Source of the DNA: UBA9464 sp003445095 | GTDB taxonomy: Bacteria; Verrucomicrobiota; Verrucomicrobiia; Limisphaerales; UBA9464 | Assembly: GCA_035437945.1 (NCBI GenBank) | Contig: DAOMZG010000002.1 | Span: forward strand, 1-64,000 | Direction: 5' to 3' | DNA length: 64,000 nucleotides | In this document: one piece after another, positions 8,582 to 17,093 of the stretch | Position numbering within the stretch: position 1 is the first letter of the stretch | How the letters are laid out: the number at the start of each line of letters is the position of its first letter | Program-made: the position numbers and the translations under genes | The notes under the pieces: generated by a model | Database searches by the model: none | What the model was told of the DNA's origin: nothing | Seen by the model: only the letters and a program-made list of their open reading frames with translations

Positions 8582-9817
8582 ATGGCTACGATTGCGGTTC
8601 TGGGCACGTTCGACACGAAAGGCGAAGAGCACAGCTACGTCGCAGAATTGATTCGTCAACGCGGGCATCAACCTCTGCTGATTGATGTGGGCACCCTTGA
8701 ACAGCCCCGCCTGAAGCCGGATATCGCCCGGGAAGAAATCGCGAAAACCGCCGGAGTGGACCTCGAAGCCCTCGTCGCGCGACGAGACCGGGGTGAGTCG
8801 GTCGCCGCGATGACTCGGGGGGCCCCGTTGGTGCTCGCTCGACTGCAGAGCGAAGGCCGCCTCGACGGTGTGATTTCTCTGGGCGGCGGCGGCGGCACCG
8901 CCATTGGCACCGCGGCAATGCGGGCCCTTCCCATTGGGTTGCCCAAGCTGATGGTCTCGACTCTCGCCAGCGGCAATATCGCTCCTTACGTCGGTGTTAA
9001 GGACATCGTCATGATGCCGAGTGTGGTCGATATCGCTGGTTTGAATCCGTTATCCCGCAAACTCCTGGCGCAAGCGGCCGGGGCAATTTGCGGAATGGTT
9101 GAGGCCAAGCCCCCGTCCGAAACGGCCGCCCGCCCGGTTATCGTGGCCTCCCAATTCGGGAACACCACGCCGTGCGTCACTCGGGCGCGCCAGCAACTCG
9201 AAGCCGTGGGATACGAAGTAATGATCTTTGCCGCGACGGGTAATGGCGGCCGGACGATGGAGTCCCTCATCGAAAGTGGTCTCGTCGCGGGCGCACTTGA
9301 CATCACTACCACCGAATGGGCCGACGAACTTGTGGGAGGCGTCCTAAACGCCGGACCGACCCGTTGCGAAGCAGCGGCCCGGCGAGGCATCCCTGCCGTC
9401 GTCGCCCCGGGATGTCTCGACATGGTTAATTTCGGGGAACCCGCTTCCATACCCGCGAAGTTTTCCGGTCGCCGTTTTTACCAACACAATGCTCAGGTCA
9501 CTCTCATGCGGACGAACCCGGAAGAATGCGCCGAGCTCGGGCGGATTCTGGCTTCCAAGTGCAACCTTTCCATCGGACCAGTGACTTTGTTGATCCCGTT
9601 GAAAGGGATCAGCGTAATCAGTGCCCCCGGGCAACCGTTCCATTGGCCAGAGGCGGACCACGCGTTATTTGGCGAATGGAAGAAACATCTCCGGGCCGAC
9701 ATTCCGGTGGTCGAATACGACGGCAATATCAACGATCCTGACTTCGCCGACCTCTGTGTCCGTGAATTATTGAAAAACCTGGCCGGCTCACCGATCGCGG
9801 ACGGACGGACGAGCTGA
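8582..9817 (+). CDS. Tm-1-like ATP-binding domain protein (UPF0261)
   Basis: 411 aa, full length for the UPF0261 / Tm-1-like family. The N-terminal motif IAVLGTFDTKGEE is characteristic, followed by SLGGGGGTAIG, a glycine-rich phosphate-binding-like loop, and the KDIVMMPSVVDIAGLN segment. Family members have two Rossmann-like domains. Plant Tm-1 uses this domain to bind a viral replicase; bacterial members are often next to TIM-barrel proteins. No such partner is seen here. The biochemical role is unknown. Confidence 0.85.
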   Translation: MATIAVLGTFDTKGEEHSYVAELIRQRGHQPLLIDVGTLEQPRLKPDIAREEIAKTAGVDLEALVARRDRGESVAAMTRGAPLVLARLQSEGRLDGVISLGGGGGTAIGTAAMRALPIGLPKLMVSTLASGNIAPYVGVKDIVMMPSVVDIAGLNPLSRKLLAQAAGAICGMVEAKPPSETAARPVIVASQFGNTTPCVTRARQQLEAVGYEVMIFAATGNGGRTMESLIESGLVAGALDITTTEWADELVGGVLNAGPTRCEAAARRGIPAVVAPGCLDMVNFGEPASIPAKFSGRRFYQHNAQVTLMRTNPEECAELGRILASKCNLSIGPVTLLIPLKGISVISAPGQPFHWPEADHALFGEWKKHLRADIPVVEYDGNINDPDFADLCVRELLKNLAGSPIADGRTS

Positions 9818-9916
9818 CTAAGCGTCCCGGGTGAGGTCAATGAGGTTCAGCGGGGCCGAGGTAGTGAGCCGTGCGATAGGAGGATGTCCCGCGTTTCCTC
9901 GGGCCGAGAAAACCCC

Positions 9917-9945
9917 TTGCCCGAGTGGATTCGGTCGCTTAACTA
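9917..9945 (+). promoter_or_regulatory. possible sigma-70-type promoter for tRNA-Met
   Basis: TTGCCC (9917-9922) and TAACTA (9940-9945) are separated by 17 bp and lie 12 bp before the first base of the mature tRNA. Spacing and position fit a housekeeping promoter, but the match is imperfect and there is no experimental support. Confidence 0.35.
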
Positions 9946-9957
9946 ACGCCGCCGGTG

Positions 9958-10032
9958 GCCAGCGTAGCTCAGCGGTAGAGCAGGGGACTCATAAGCCCTT
10001 GGTCGGAGGTTCGATTCCTCCCGCTGGCACCA
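9958..10032 (+). tRNA. tRNA-Met (CAT anticodon)
   Basis: A complete cloverleaf can be folded. The acceptor stem pairs GCCAGCG (9958-9964) with CGCTGGC (10022-10028). The D-stem is GCTC/GAGC (9967-9970, 9978-9981). The anticodon loop CTCATAA (9988-9994) carries CAT. The T-arm contains GGTTCGATTCC, and the 3' CCA is encoded (10030-10032). The A-G apposition closing the anticodon loop also occurs in many bacterial elongator tRNA-Met genes. The initiator is less likely because the acceptor stem starts with a fully paired G-C. A tRNA-Ile2 with lysidine cannot be fully excluded. Confidence 0.93.
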
Positions 10033-10086
10033 CTTTCGAGATCGATCACCAGCGAAATAGTGCGCTTGGTTAGTGACTGGGGCGAG

Positions 10087-10392
10087 TTAGCCGTTGAGTT
10101 CGTTTAGCTTGGTAGCGACTTCCTCGAGGGAAAGGCCTTCGATCAGGACGACTTTCTGTCGCGAGGTCGCGCCGCGGATCAATCGGACGAAACGCCGGTG
10201 AATCCCCAAGCTTTCCGCAATGAACTCGAGCACTGCCTCATTGGCAGCGAAGTCCACCGGGGGCGCCGCTACTTGAAGTTTAAGGGCTGAACCAAGAATT
10301 CCAGCGAATCCCGTCCGCCGCGCCCGCGGTTGTACTTTCAACGTCAGCAGCACTGCGTCGGCGGCCTGAGCCAAGTAAGGAGGGTGATTCAT
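10087..10392 (-). CDS. DUF167 family protein (YggU-like)
   Basis: 101 aa, typical for the family. LKVQPRARRTGFAG near the N-terminus is the diagnostic stretch, followed by LKLQVAAPPVDFAANEAV and the C-terminal SRQKVVLIEG. The structure of the family is a small alpha/beta fold; the function is not established. The gene ends the minus-strand run and follows the YggT gene with a 25-bp gap, a pairing often seen in bacteria. The ATG at 10392 (MNHPPYL) is preferred to the upstream in-frame start at 10416. Confidence 0.85.
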   Translation of the reverse strand: MNHPPYLAQAADAVLLTLKVQPRARRTGFAGILGSALKLQVAAPPVDFAANEAVLEFIAESLGIHRRFVRLIRGATSRQKVVLIEGLSLEEVATKLNELNG

Positions 10393-10417
10393 TTTGAGAT
10401 CCAACGCTCCGGTCAAT

Positions 10418-11257
10418 TCACGATCGTAATCTCAAATATAGCTCGACCAATCCACGTTCCGCGCCCCAGCCGGCCGCCAGAATGAGGACGGCCGCAATCA
10501 AGGGCGCAAAGTCTAGCTTTCCCAGTTGCAAGGGCAGCCAGCGCAAGGGCCGCAGGAGCACGCCACCGACTTGATGAACAAAATCCCAAAATGGATGAGT
10601 TCCCAAGTAGACGTACGTGTTAACGAGCCGCAGAACGAGCAATCCGGCGAAAAGCCAGCGGGCAGAGACCCAGATGCCTGCCGCGATCAAAAGGGATTGG
10701 CGGATGAGCAATTCAGGGGTTGGCGCGGCCGGCAAAACTCCGAGCCAGGCCAACGGCCAGCGCCCCAGATACCACCAGCAGCCGCCAACGAGTGGTGGTA
10801 AAAACAGCGCCACAACCACGGGCCAACGGGCGAGCGGTCCCAGCGTTTCTTGGAAGAATCGATTCCAGGGTCCAGGCTCTCGACACCCCCGGACAAGCGT
10901 CGACAGCAGCAAGACCCAGAATAAGAAAATCAGCGTCGTCCAAGAAAAGCTCACCAGGGAAAACGTCAGGAGCCGGCTAAAGTAATCGGGCCGAAACGGA
11001 ACACTGGCGGGGGTCGGAGACCATTCGGGAATCGTACCCGTGATTTCCGCCAGCGGCGCATAGAGCAGTGGTCGCAAGACGAGCAGCGCCACGAGAATGG
11101 CGAGCGGTTTCCAACGCGCCGTGGCGCGTTGATCCGCGGGTTTCAGGTTGCCCAGGAGCGTCCCCGCACGTTGAACCGGTGGCCGCGCTCCGACGCCCAG
11201 TACGGACAACCCTAAAACCAGTGCCGCCAAGTCGAACAAAAAATTTATGACGGGCAT
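10418..11257 (-). CDS. YggT family integral membrane protein
   Basis: 279 aa with about six hydrophobic segments. The C-terminal YVYLGTHPFWDFV followed by LLRPLRWLPLQLGKLD and FAPLIAAVLIL is the YggT signature; the N-terminal half is a more diverged copy, so the protein looks like a double YggT domain. The family has been linked to osmotic tolerance and, in some phyla, to septum-proximal proteins. It lies upstream of the DUF167 gene. The start is the ATG at 11257; a TTG at 11269 is also in frame. Confidence 0.8.
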   Translation of the reverse strand: MPVINFLFDLAALVLGLSVLGVGARPPVQRAGTLLGNLKPADQRATARWKPLAILVALLVLRPLLYAPLAEITGTIPEWSPTPASVPFRPDYFSRLLTFSLVSFSWTTLIFLFWVLLLSTLVRGCREPGPWNRFFQETLGPLARWPVVVALFLPPLVGGCWWYLGRWPLAWLGVLPAAPTPELLIRQSLLIAAGIWVSARWLFAGLLVLRLVNTYVYLGTHPFWDFVHQVGGVLLRPLRWLPLQLGKLDFAPLIAAVLILAAGWGAERGLVELYLRLRS

Positions 11258-11311
11258 GGCGCGAGACAACTGGGAAGCCGGCGCTATGCCATAACAAATG
11301 AATTCAACCCG

Positions 11312-12211
11312 TCACATCATTTTCAACAACGCGTCCGCCATGTCACTCGGAGTAGCGGCGATGCCAATGCCAGCGGCCTTGAAGGCGGCGATTTTGGCCG
11401 CGGCCGTGCCTTTGCCGCCGCTGACAATCGCTCCGGCATGTCCCATGCGGCGTCCGGGTGGCGCAGTCGCGCCTGCAATAAATCCCGCGACTGGTTTGGT
11501 TCCGTGTTTGGCGATCCATTCCGCTGCCTCTTCTTCCGCAGAACCGCCAATTTCACCAATCATGATAATCCCTTTGGTCTCCGGGTCGGCCATGAACAAT
11601 TGAATCACATCGAGGTGAGAGGTCCCGTTCACCGGATCGCCGCCAATCCCTACACACGTGCTCTGGCCCACTCCGCGGACGGTGAGCTGATAAACTGCTT
11701 CGTAGGTCAAGGTGCCTGAACGACTCACCACTCCGACGGGGCCACGTTTGTGAATGTATCCGGGAGCGATTCCGATGCGGCATCCTCCGTGACTATCCTG
11801 GCCTTCCCCGGGAGTGACCACCCCGGGACAATTGGGGCCGATGAGTCGAGTTCGGGCGCCTTGCATTGCGCGTTTGGCGCGGACCATGTCGTTGACCGGA
11901 ATGCCTTCGGTGATGGCCACTACTAAGTCGAGGCCCGCGTCCACGCCTTCGAGAATTGCGTCCGCCGCGAATGGGGGCGGCACGAAGACGGCACTGGCCG
12001 TGGCGCCCGTTTGCTTCACCGCATCGGCGACGGTGTCAAAGATCGGAACTTTGGCGCCTTTGTGCTCGAAAACCTGGCCTCCTTTGCCGGGGGTAACTCC
12101 GGCAACGACTTGGGTTCCGTATTCGAGCGAAAGTTGGGCGTGCCTCGCACCGAACGCGCCGGTGATTCCTTGGATGAGGACTTTGGTTTGGGGTGTGACG
12201 AGGATGGACAT
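11312..12211 (-). CDS. sucD: succinate-CoA ligase, alpha subunit (ADP/GDP-forming)
   Basis: Partner of the beta subunit in the TCA step succinyl-CoA to succinate with substrate-level phosphorylation. The 299-aa protein has the N-terminal CoA-binding Rossmann domain (VLIQGITGAFGARH), PNCPGVVTPGE, and the phosphohistidine loop MGHAGAIVSGG with His258. It is slightly longer than usual because a GQDSHGG-like insert (about residues 137-143) lies between TPGE and the CRIGIAPG segment. sucC lies upstream on the same strand, with a VOC gene in between. Confidence 0.95.
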   Translation of the reverse strand: MSILVTPQTKVLIQGITGAFGARHAQLSLEYGTQVVAGVTPGKGGQVFEHKGAKVPIFDTVADAVKQTGATASAVFVPPPFAADAILEGVDAGLDLVVAITEGIPVNDMVRAKRAMQGARTRLIGPNCPGVVTPGEGQDSHGGCRIGIAPGYIHKRGPVGVVSRSGTLTYEAVYQLTVRGVGQSTCVGIGGDPVNGTSHLDVIQLFMADPETKGIIMIGEIGGSAEEEAAEWIAKHGTKPVAGFIAGATAPPGRRMGHAGAIVSGGKGTAAAKIAAFKAAGIGIAATPSDMADALLKMM

Positions 12212-12255
12212 TTCAGCAGAAAATAAGTGGGGAGTGCTTAGCCGTAATGATTTGG

Positions 12256-12281
12256 TTCAACCACGAATGAACACTAATGAA
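12256..12281. repeat. dispersed short repeat (CCACGAATG type)
   Basis: TTCAACCACGAATGAACACT and the following bases match, with two differences in 22, the reverse complement of 55094-55115. A partial third copy (AACCACGAATGG) is at 54978-54989. This copy is in the gap between the VOC gene and sucD. Confidence 0.5.
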
Positions 12282-12359
12282 TCGCGATCAAAAACAAGCC
12301 TTGTGGGTGGGTTCGGATCCATTCGTAGTTCTCCCGGTTTCTCACCGCCGGAATACCGC

Positions 12360-12737
12360 TCAGTGGTGGTTGGCGTTTCGCTTGTGAATGCACACGGTGC
12401 TGCCATCGGGATCGAGAATGAAGGCCATTTGGCAAACCGGCGTGGGAAAAGGTTCCATCTTGAAGCGAACTTGATTTGCCTTGAGGTGGGCGATCGCCTC
12501 GTCGAAATCCTCGACTTCGAGGGCCACACAGCAGCCATCGGGACTCGGATTCCAACCAGGGGCCGAGCCGAGGGAGAGCGTGGTCGCACCGACGTCATAC
12601 TCGACCCACTGCATGCCACCCGGCTCCCCGACAACCATGGTCGGCTTCAGCCCCAAGATGCCCTCATAAAAGGCCCGGGTGCGGGCCATGTCGGTTACCG
12701 GGTAACAACTGAACGCGATTTCAGTAGCGCGGATCAT
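12360..12737 (-). CDS. VOC (glyoxalase/bleomycin-resistance fold) protein
   Basis: 125 aa, one VOC unit pair. IAFSCYPVTDMARTRAFYEG at the N-terminus and the C-terminal GCCVALEVEDFDEAI...FILDPDGSTVCIHKR are family features, with a likely metal-binding His/Glu set. Members include glyoxalase I, dioxygenases and methylmalonyl-CoA epimerase. Its place between sucC and sucD makes an acyl-CoA-related role tempting, but the sequence alone does not show it. About 150 bp separate its stop from sucD, and about 90 bp separate it from sucC. Confidence 0.85.
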   Translation of the reverse strand: MIRATEIAFSCYPVTDMARTRAFYEGILGLKPTMVVGEPGGMQWVEYDVGATTLSLGSAPGWNPSPDGCCVALEVEDFDEAIAHLKANQVRFKMEPFPTPVCQMAFILDPDGSTVCIHKRNANHH

Positions 12738-12824
12738 CGGAGTCTAAAATTTGAAATGAGGAGAGTTAGTGGCTTTCGACGGTCTGGGTCTGAAGATTTG
12801 GCGCCACAGGGATACAACGGCGAC

Positions 12825-14033
12825 TCAACCGGCAGCAACCGCCTTGACCACCTTTTGTGCGGCGTCGGCCATGGAGTCGCCGGTGATCAACGGTAGGCCG
12901 GACTGAGCTAGCGTTTGCTTGCCGGCAGCGACGTTGTTGCCTTCGAGCCGCACGACCAATGGGAGATTGAGCCCGGTCTCCTTGACCGCTTCCACGATGC
13001 CGGTCGCGATAATGTTGCAATCCATGATGCCGCCGAAAATGTTGACCAGGATTCCCTTTACCGCGGCATCGCTGAGGATAATTCGGAAAGCCGCGGTTAC
13101 TTGATCCTTGGAAGCGCCGCCTCCGACGTCGAGGAAGTTAGCGGGGCTGCCGCCAAAATGCTGGATGATGTCCATCGTCGACATCGCTAATCCGGCGCCG
13201 TTGACCAGACAGGCAATGTCACCGTCGAGCTTGATGTAGTTGAGGCTGAACTTGCTCGCTTCGACTTCGAGCGGGGATTCCTCGGCGAGGTCGCGCATCT
13301 CTTGGATGTCCTTGTGCCGATACAGCGCGTTGTCATCCAGGCCGATCTTGGCATCCACGCAGACGATGGCTTCCTTGCCTTCCGGTGTTTCGACGATTGC
13401 CAGCGGATTGATTTCAACCATCGACGCATCGCATTCCCACCAGGTTTTATACACGCCGGCAATCAGCTTGCAGGCCTGATTGAACACGTCGCCCTTGAGA
13501 CCCAGCGCACTCGCGATCTTCCGGGCTTGGTACGGCATTAATCCTACCGCGGGATCGACGTGTTCTTTCAGAATCTTGTCCGGCGAATGGGCGGCGACTT
13601 CCTCAATGTCCATCCCTCCTTCCGTGCTGGCCATGATCAGCGGACGCGAATTAGCCCGGTCGAGCAGCACGGCCAGATAGAACTCTCGGAGAATCTTCTC
13701 CGCGGCGGCGACTAGAATCGTGCTAACGACTCGGCCCTCAGGTCCCGTCTGCTTCGTGACAAGAGTCTTGCCGAGCATATTCTCGGCGACACTGACGGCC
13801 TCTTCGACGGACTTCACCAACTTGACGCCCCCTTGGAACCCGTGCTTGAACGTGCCTTTACCGCGGCCGCCCGCGTGAATCTGGGATTTGATCACCAGCA
13901 GTTTTTGGCCGGCGGCAAAAAGCCTCTCAGCGACGGCTTTAGCTTCAGCCACACTGTGACATGAGTCGCCCGGAGGCACGGCGACCCCGTATTGCTTCAG
14001 CAACTGTTTGGCCTGGTATTCGTGGATGTTCAT
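12825..14033 (-). CDS. sucC: succinate-CoA ligase, beta subunit (ADP-forming)
   Basis: 402 aa, ATP-grasp plus CoA-ligase domains. It begins MNIHEYQAKQLLKQYGV, typical of SucC. The ATP-grasp glycine-rich region GGRGKGTF, MVEINPLA, and the C-terminal NIFGGIMDCNIIATGIV are all present. Forms the heterotetramer or heterodimer with SucD. The start codon is 5 bp after the vapC stop, so transcription may read through from the toxin-antitoxin operon. Confidence 0.96.
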   Translation of the reverse strand: MNIHEYQAKQLLKQYGVAVPPGDSCHSVAEAKAVAERLFAAGQKLLVIKSQIHAGGRGKGTFKHGFQGGVKLVKSVEEAVSVAENMLGKTLVTKQTGPEGRVVSTILVAAAEKILREFYLAVLLDRANSRPLIMASTEGGMDIEEVAAHSPDKILKEHVDPAVGLMPYQARKIASALGLKGDVFNQACKLIAGVYKTWWECDASMVEINPLAIVETPEGKEAIVCVDAKIGLDDNALYRHKDIQEMRDLAEESPLEVEASKFSLNYIKLDGDIACLVNGAGLAMSTMDIIQHFGGSPANFLDVGGGASKDQVTAAFRIILSDAAVKGILVNIFGGIMDCNIIATGIVEAVKETGLNLPLVVRLEGNNVAAGKQTLAQSGLPLITGDSMADAAQKVVKAVAAG

Positions 14034-14038
14034 GAAAT

Positions 14039-14443
14039 TTAGCGCAACTCGTCGAGGGACGACATCACCGGAAGGTCGGGGATGTCAAAAAAATGCGAGT
14101 CCAAGGTTAATACTGCGGCACCAATTCGCCGGGCGCAGACGGCGATAATTAGGTCGGTTGAGGGCAGCGTCCACCCTTGACGGTCGAGCGTCCAGGCAAG
14201 GTGAGCCGCCTCGTCCCACAGTCGGTTGTCCGTGGACGCGCAACACATCACGTTGAAGAATCCCTCCATCGCGTCCCTTGCCTTGGCCCGAACGATTCCA
14301 CGCAGGACCTCCAACCGAACCATCCCACAGGTCGCCAGATCCATCGTGCGGGCGCGTTGGCGGAGTTCGAGGGCGGGATCAAGTCCCCTCCGGAGAAGAT
14401 CAATCAACACACTGCTGTCCACCATGACGGTGCGGACGCTCAT
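14039..14443 (-). CDS. vapC: VapC-type PIN-domain toxin ribonuclease
   Basis: 134 aa PIN domain. The acidic metal-binding residues expected for a magnesium-dependent RNase are visible: Asp9 (MVDSSVLID), Glu45 (RLEVLRG), Asp97 (PSTDLIIA) and Asp115 (LTLDSHF). The start overlaps the vapB stop by 4 bp (ATGA), the usual antitoxin-first arrangement. Targets of VapC toxins are commonly tRNA or rRNA; the target here is unknown. Confidence 0.9.
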   Translation of the reverse strand: MSVRTVMVDSSVLIDLLRRGLDPALELRQRARTMDLATCGMVRLEVLRGIVRAKARDAMEGFFNVMCCASTDNRLWDEAAHLAWTLDRQGWTLPSTDLIIAVCARRIGAAVLTLDSHFFDIPDLPVMSSLDELR

Positions 14444-14700
14444 TTCCGGCGCCGGCGGTCGCTGGCCGCATAACCGGCGCCTCCGGTGCGGCGCGCGGCC
14501 AGGACGTCGTAATTTGGATCCACGGCTCCACGAAGTTCAGCGGCGCTCAAACCCAGACCGGTGGTTCCGTAGGCGGCGAGTGCATGGCGCCGTTCGAGTT
14601 CGCGCAAAGCAAAATCGACCGCCGCCGTCTTGCTCTCACACCCGTACATTGCAACGACCTTGTCGAGCAGCCCTTCGTCGATGTGCAATGTCATTTTCAT
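14440..14700 (-). CDS. vapB: VapB-type antitoxin
   Basis: 86 aa. The N-terminal MKMTLHIDEGLLDKV is the ribbon-helix-helix start of VapB-family antitoxins; ESKTAAVDFALRELERR is the helix-loop-helix portion. The basic C-terminal tail probably wraps around VapC. The start codon lies inside a perfect 9-bp-arm palindrome (14699-14719), a likely autoregulatory operator. Confidence 0.88.
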   Translation of the reverse strand: MKMTLHIDEGLLDKVVAMYGCESKTAAVDFALRELERRHALAAYGTTGLGLSAAELRGAVDPNYDVLAARRTGGAGYAASDRRRRK

Positions 14701-14719
14701 GCCATACCAAGTATGGCAT
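14699..14719. promoter_or_regulatory. palindromic operator overlapping the vapB start
   Basis: ATGCCATAC (14699-14707), spacer CAA, GTATGGCAT (14711-14719): perfect 9-bp arms. RHH antitoxins bind such inverted repeats to repress their own operon, usually in complex with the toxin. Because it covers the start codon, it could also affect translation initiation. Confidence 0.7.
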
Positions 14720-14784
14720 CGCTGGCGTCATGGCAATTAGATTCTGGGACACACCCATTGATACTAGGCCTCCCCAGTGACGAT

Positions 14785-15519
14785 TCACTCGATGGTGAAC
14801 TGGGCATTGACCACGGAGGTAATGGTCTTGTCGGGGGCAGTGGTGTCGTTCATCCCGTCCCAACTGACCTCGCTGGAATGCAGGGGCGTAATCTGGAAGA
14901 CCCCCATTCGGGCGGAGCGGAGTTCCTTCACCCGGCGGCCTCCTTCGCGGGCGATCTGATCGGCGCGCTGTCGAGCGTCACGGGTCGCTTCTGCCAGCAT
15001 TTCGATCTTAGCATCCGCCGCGCCGGTGTAGACGAATTGGGGAGTCGTGGGGACGAACGCCACGCCGTCCTCGACCAGTGCCATGCTTGCTTGATCCAGG
15101 CCCAAAGTTCGAGCCACCTCGGGTGAGCGTATCTCGATGGTCTGCGATAGGCGGTATCCGGTCGTCGGTGAGTCAGATTCGCCAGCCCCACCCCGGTGCT
15201 TCAGCGGGGTGATGGCGATGGACGAAACGATGGCGTTGGTGACCCCCTGTGTCGCGAGGAATGCCCCGACCTTAACGCGATTTACCTTGAGCGTGTTCTG
15301 CGCCTCAAGCAGGGACGCGGCTTCCGTGGAGAAACCGGCCCGCCAGATTATGAGGTCGGAGTGAACCGTTCGCCGTGATGAGCCCGTGACGCTGATCGTT
15401 TGGGGCTCTGCGACCTTAAGCCAAGCCCGCGTGACGACCATGGACGCGAGCACCAAACCGCCTGCGAGGAAGATTCCAGCCAGCAGGCCGAACAATTGCG
15501 GCCGCGATGGATTAGTCAT
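14785..15519 (-). CDS. SIMPL domain (DUF541) protein, signal-anchored
   Basis: 244 aa: one N-terminal membrane segment (FGLLAGIFLAGGLVLASMVV) followed by a SIMPL/DUF541 domain with ISVTGSSRRTVHSDLIIW and the C-terminal SYD-like strands. The family is periplasmic or surface-exposed; the function is poorly defined (mouse SIMPL signalling protein, bacterial BP26 antigen). It starts 6 bp after the citrate synthase stop, so it is probably co-transcribed with gltA. Confidence 0.82.
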   Translation of the reverse strand: MTNPSRPQLFGLLAGIFLAGGLVLASMVVTRAWLKVAEPQTISVTGSSRRTVHSDLIIWRAGFSTEAASLLEAQNTLKVNRVKVGAFLATQGVTNAIVSSIAITPLKHRGGAGESDSPTTGYRLSQTIEIRSPEVARTLGLDQASMALVEDGVAFVPTTPQFVYTGAADAKIEMLAEATRDARQRADQIAREGGRRVKELRSARMGVFQITPLHSSEVSWDGMNDTTAPDKTITSVVNAQFTIE

Positions 15520-15525
15520 GCCCTC

Positions 15526-16686
15526 CTACCGCTGTTCCAGCGGAACGACCGCTAGTCCTACCGGTCCGGTGTACACGGACTGCGGGCGGATCAGTCGGTT
15601 GTCCGCGAGCTGCTCCAAGACATGCGCCGTCCAGCCACTGGTGCGCGCGATCGCGAAGATAGGAGTGAACAAGTCGGTCGGAATGCCCAAGCTGTAATAG
15701 ACCGTCGCGCTGTAGAAATCCACGTTGGCGTGGAGGTTCTTCTTCGTGAGCATCAACTCAGCGATGCGCTCGGACATCTGAATCCATTTCGGTTCGCCGA
15801 GTTTCGCGGACAACACTTGCGCCATCCGCTTCAAATGCGGAGCCCGGGGATCCAGCACTTTGTACACGCGGTGCCCAATGCCCATAATCTTGCGCTTTTG
15901 GGCCAGGCTTTCGTCGACGTAGGCATCCACCTTCTCCAGCGAGCCGATTTCCTGGAGCATTTTGATAACGCCTTCGTTGGCGCCTCCGTGCAATGGACCT
16001 TTGAGCGTCCCAATCGCCGTCGTGATCGCCGAATACATATCGCTTAACGTGGCAATGGTTACTCGCGCACTGAAGGTTGAAGCATTCATCCCATGGTCAG
16101 CGTGCAGCACGTAACACAGATCCATCGTGCTGGTTTTTTCTACCGACGGCTTCTCACCATCGACCATGTAGAGGAAATTGCCGGCCTCGCCGAGGGTTGG
16201 ATCAGGATGGACCAGCGGCTTGCCCTGACGGGCGCGGTGAAAGTACGCGGTGACAACTGGAATCTGGGCAATGAGCCGGAGCCCCTTCCGGCGTTGGGCA
16301 TCCATCGTGTCGTCGTCGGCCACCGTATCGTAGCAACCCAAGGCGCTGACCCCGGTGCGGATCGCGTGCATCGGAGGGCAGCTTTTCGGCAACTTCGTCA
16401 GCATCTCGATTACGCCTTGCGGCAGCTCCCGATACCCGGCGAGCGTCGCTTTGAGTTCGGCGAGCTCCTTCTGATTGGGCAGATGATTGTGGTAAAGCAG
16501 GTGCACGACCTCCTCGTAGCTGACCTTACCGGCGAGCTCATTGATGTCGTACCCACAGTAGATCAACTGGCCAATGTCACCGCGGACATCACTGAGACGG
16601 CTGTGGGCCGCCACGATTCCTTCTAGGCCTTTGGCAACGGCAGAAGGAGGCGCGACAAGATCGGGTTTAGGGGCAAGGGTGCTCAT
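15526..16686 (-). CDS. gltA: citrate synthase
   Basis: Condenses acetyl-CoA and oxaloacetate into citrate. The 386-aa protein is the short dimeric type. His residues sit in HADHGMNAST, GPLHGGANEG and GIGHRVYK, and an aspartate in DFYSATVYYSLGIPTDLFT, matching the citrate synthase active site. 2-Methylcitrate synthase is a close alternative that sequence alone cannot exclude, but the sucCD neighbours favour the TCA role. Confidence 0.92.
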   Translation of the reverse strand: MSTLAPKPDLVAPPSAVAKGLEGIVAAHSRLSDVRGDIGQLIYCGYDINELAGKVSYEEVVHLLYHNHLPNQKELAELKATLAGYRELPQGVIEMLTKLPKSCPPMHAIRTGVSALGCYDTVADDDTMDAQRRKGLRLIAQIPVVTAYFHRARQGKPLVHPDPTLGEAGNFLYMVDGEKPSVEKTSTMDLCYVLHADHGMNASTFSARVTIATLSDMYSAITTAIGTLKGPLHGGANEGVIKMLQEIGSLEKVDAYVDESLAQKRKIMGIGHRVYKVLDPRAPHLKRMAQVLSAKLGEPKWIQMSERIAELMLTKKNLHANVDFYSATVYYSLGIPTDLFTPIFAIARTSGWTAHVLEQLADNRLIRPQSVYTGPVGLAVVPLEQR

Positions 16687-17093
16687 TGAAAGATCACAGG
16701 CAACGGGCTTGAAGCCTGCTCAAGTCTCTTCCCAGACGTCGAGGCGTCAACGGATTTCCCAGCTTTTGGCCGATCTGGGACTTTTTTCTCTCTCCATGAC
16801 CCATCAAACGGTAGGGATGGCGCGCTGCGCCGTCCCCGGCCCGGGCGGAGCTCCGGGCTGGCCTTCCGCAGTGACGCGTCGAATTCATCCATCGCGTTGT
16901 TGCGAATGGCCGCGCCTTTGCGCGAGGCCGCCGTAGCGCGGCAGCCCCACCCGGGGTCTTTGCCGCAGAGTGCGGCAGCCCCTTGGAGGTCGTGGCTCTC
17001 CCAGCGCCGGCTTCAACGCGACGGTTCGCCAGTTGGATTGACGCCCGAGACCGACCGTTGGCGGTCGCTAGGATCCCGGAACAGGTCCGCTGA
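16687..17093. other. gene-free 407-bp region with a hairpin repeat
   Basis: No gene is supported here. It includes the hairpin copy at 16814-16836 and a GC-rich stretch (about 16925-16985) in which a GCGGCAGCCCC motif occurs twice, suggesting a decayed dispersed repeat. It would also hold the gltA promoter, which cannot be pinpointed. Confidence 0.5.
16812..16836. repeat. dispersed hairpin repeat, copy A
   Basis: Arms GGGATGGCGC (16814-16823) and GCGCCGTCCC (16827-16836) form a 10-bp stem with one T-G pair and a 3-base loop. TAGGGATGGCGCGCTG is identical in copy B at 28918-28941, where the right arm differs by two bases. Confidence 0.6.

Noticed and set aside
15622..16626. Long plus-strand frames over the citrate synthase gene
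   Set aside because: These are antisense shadows of gltA; the minus-strand protein carries all citrate synthase motifs.
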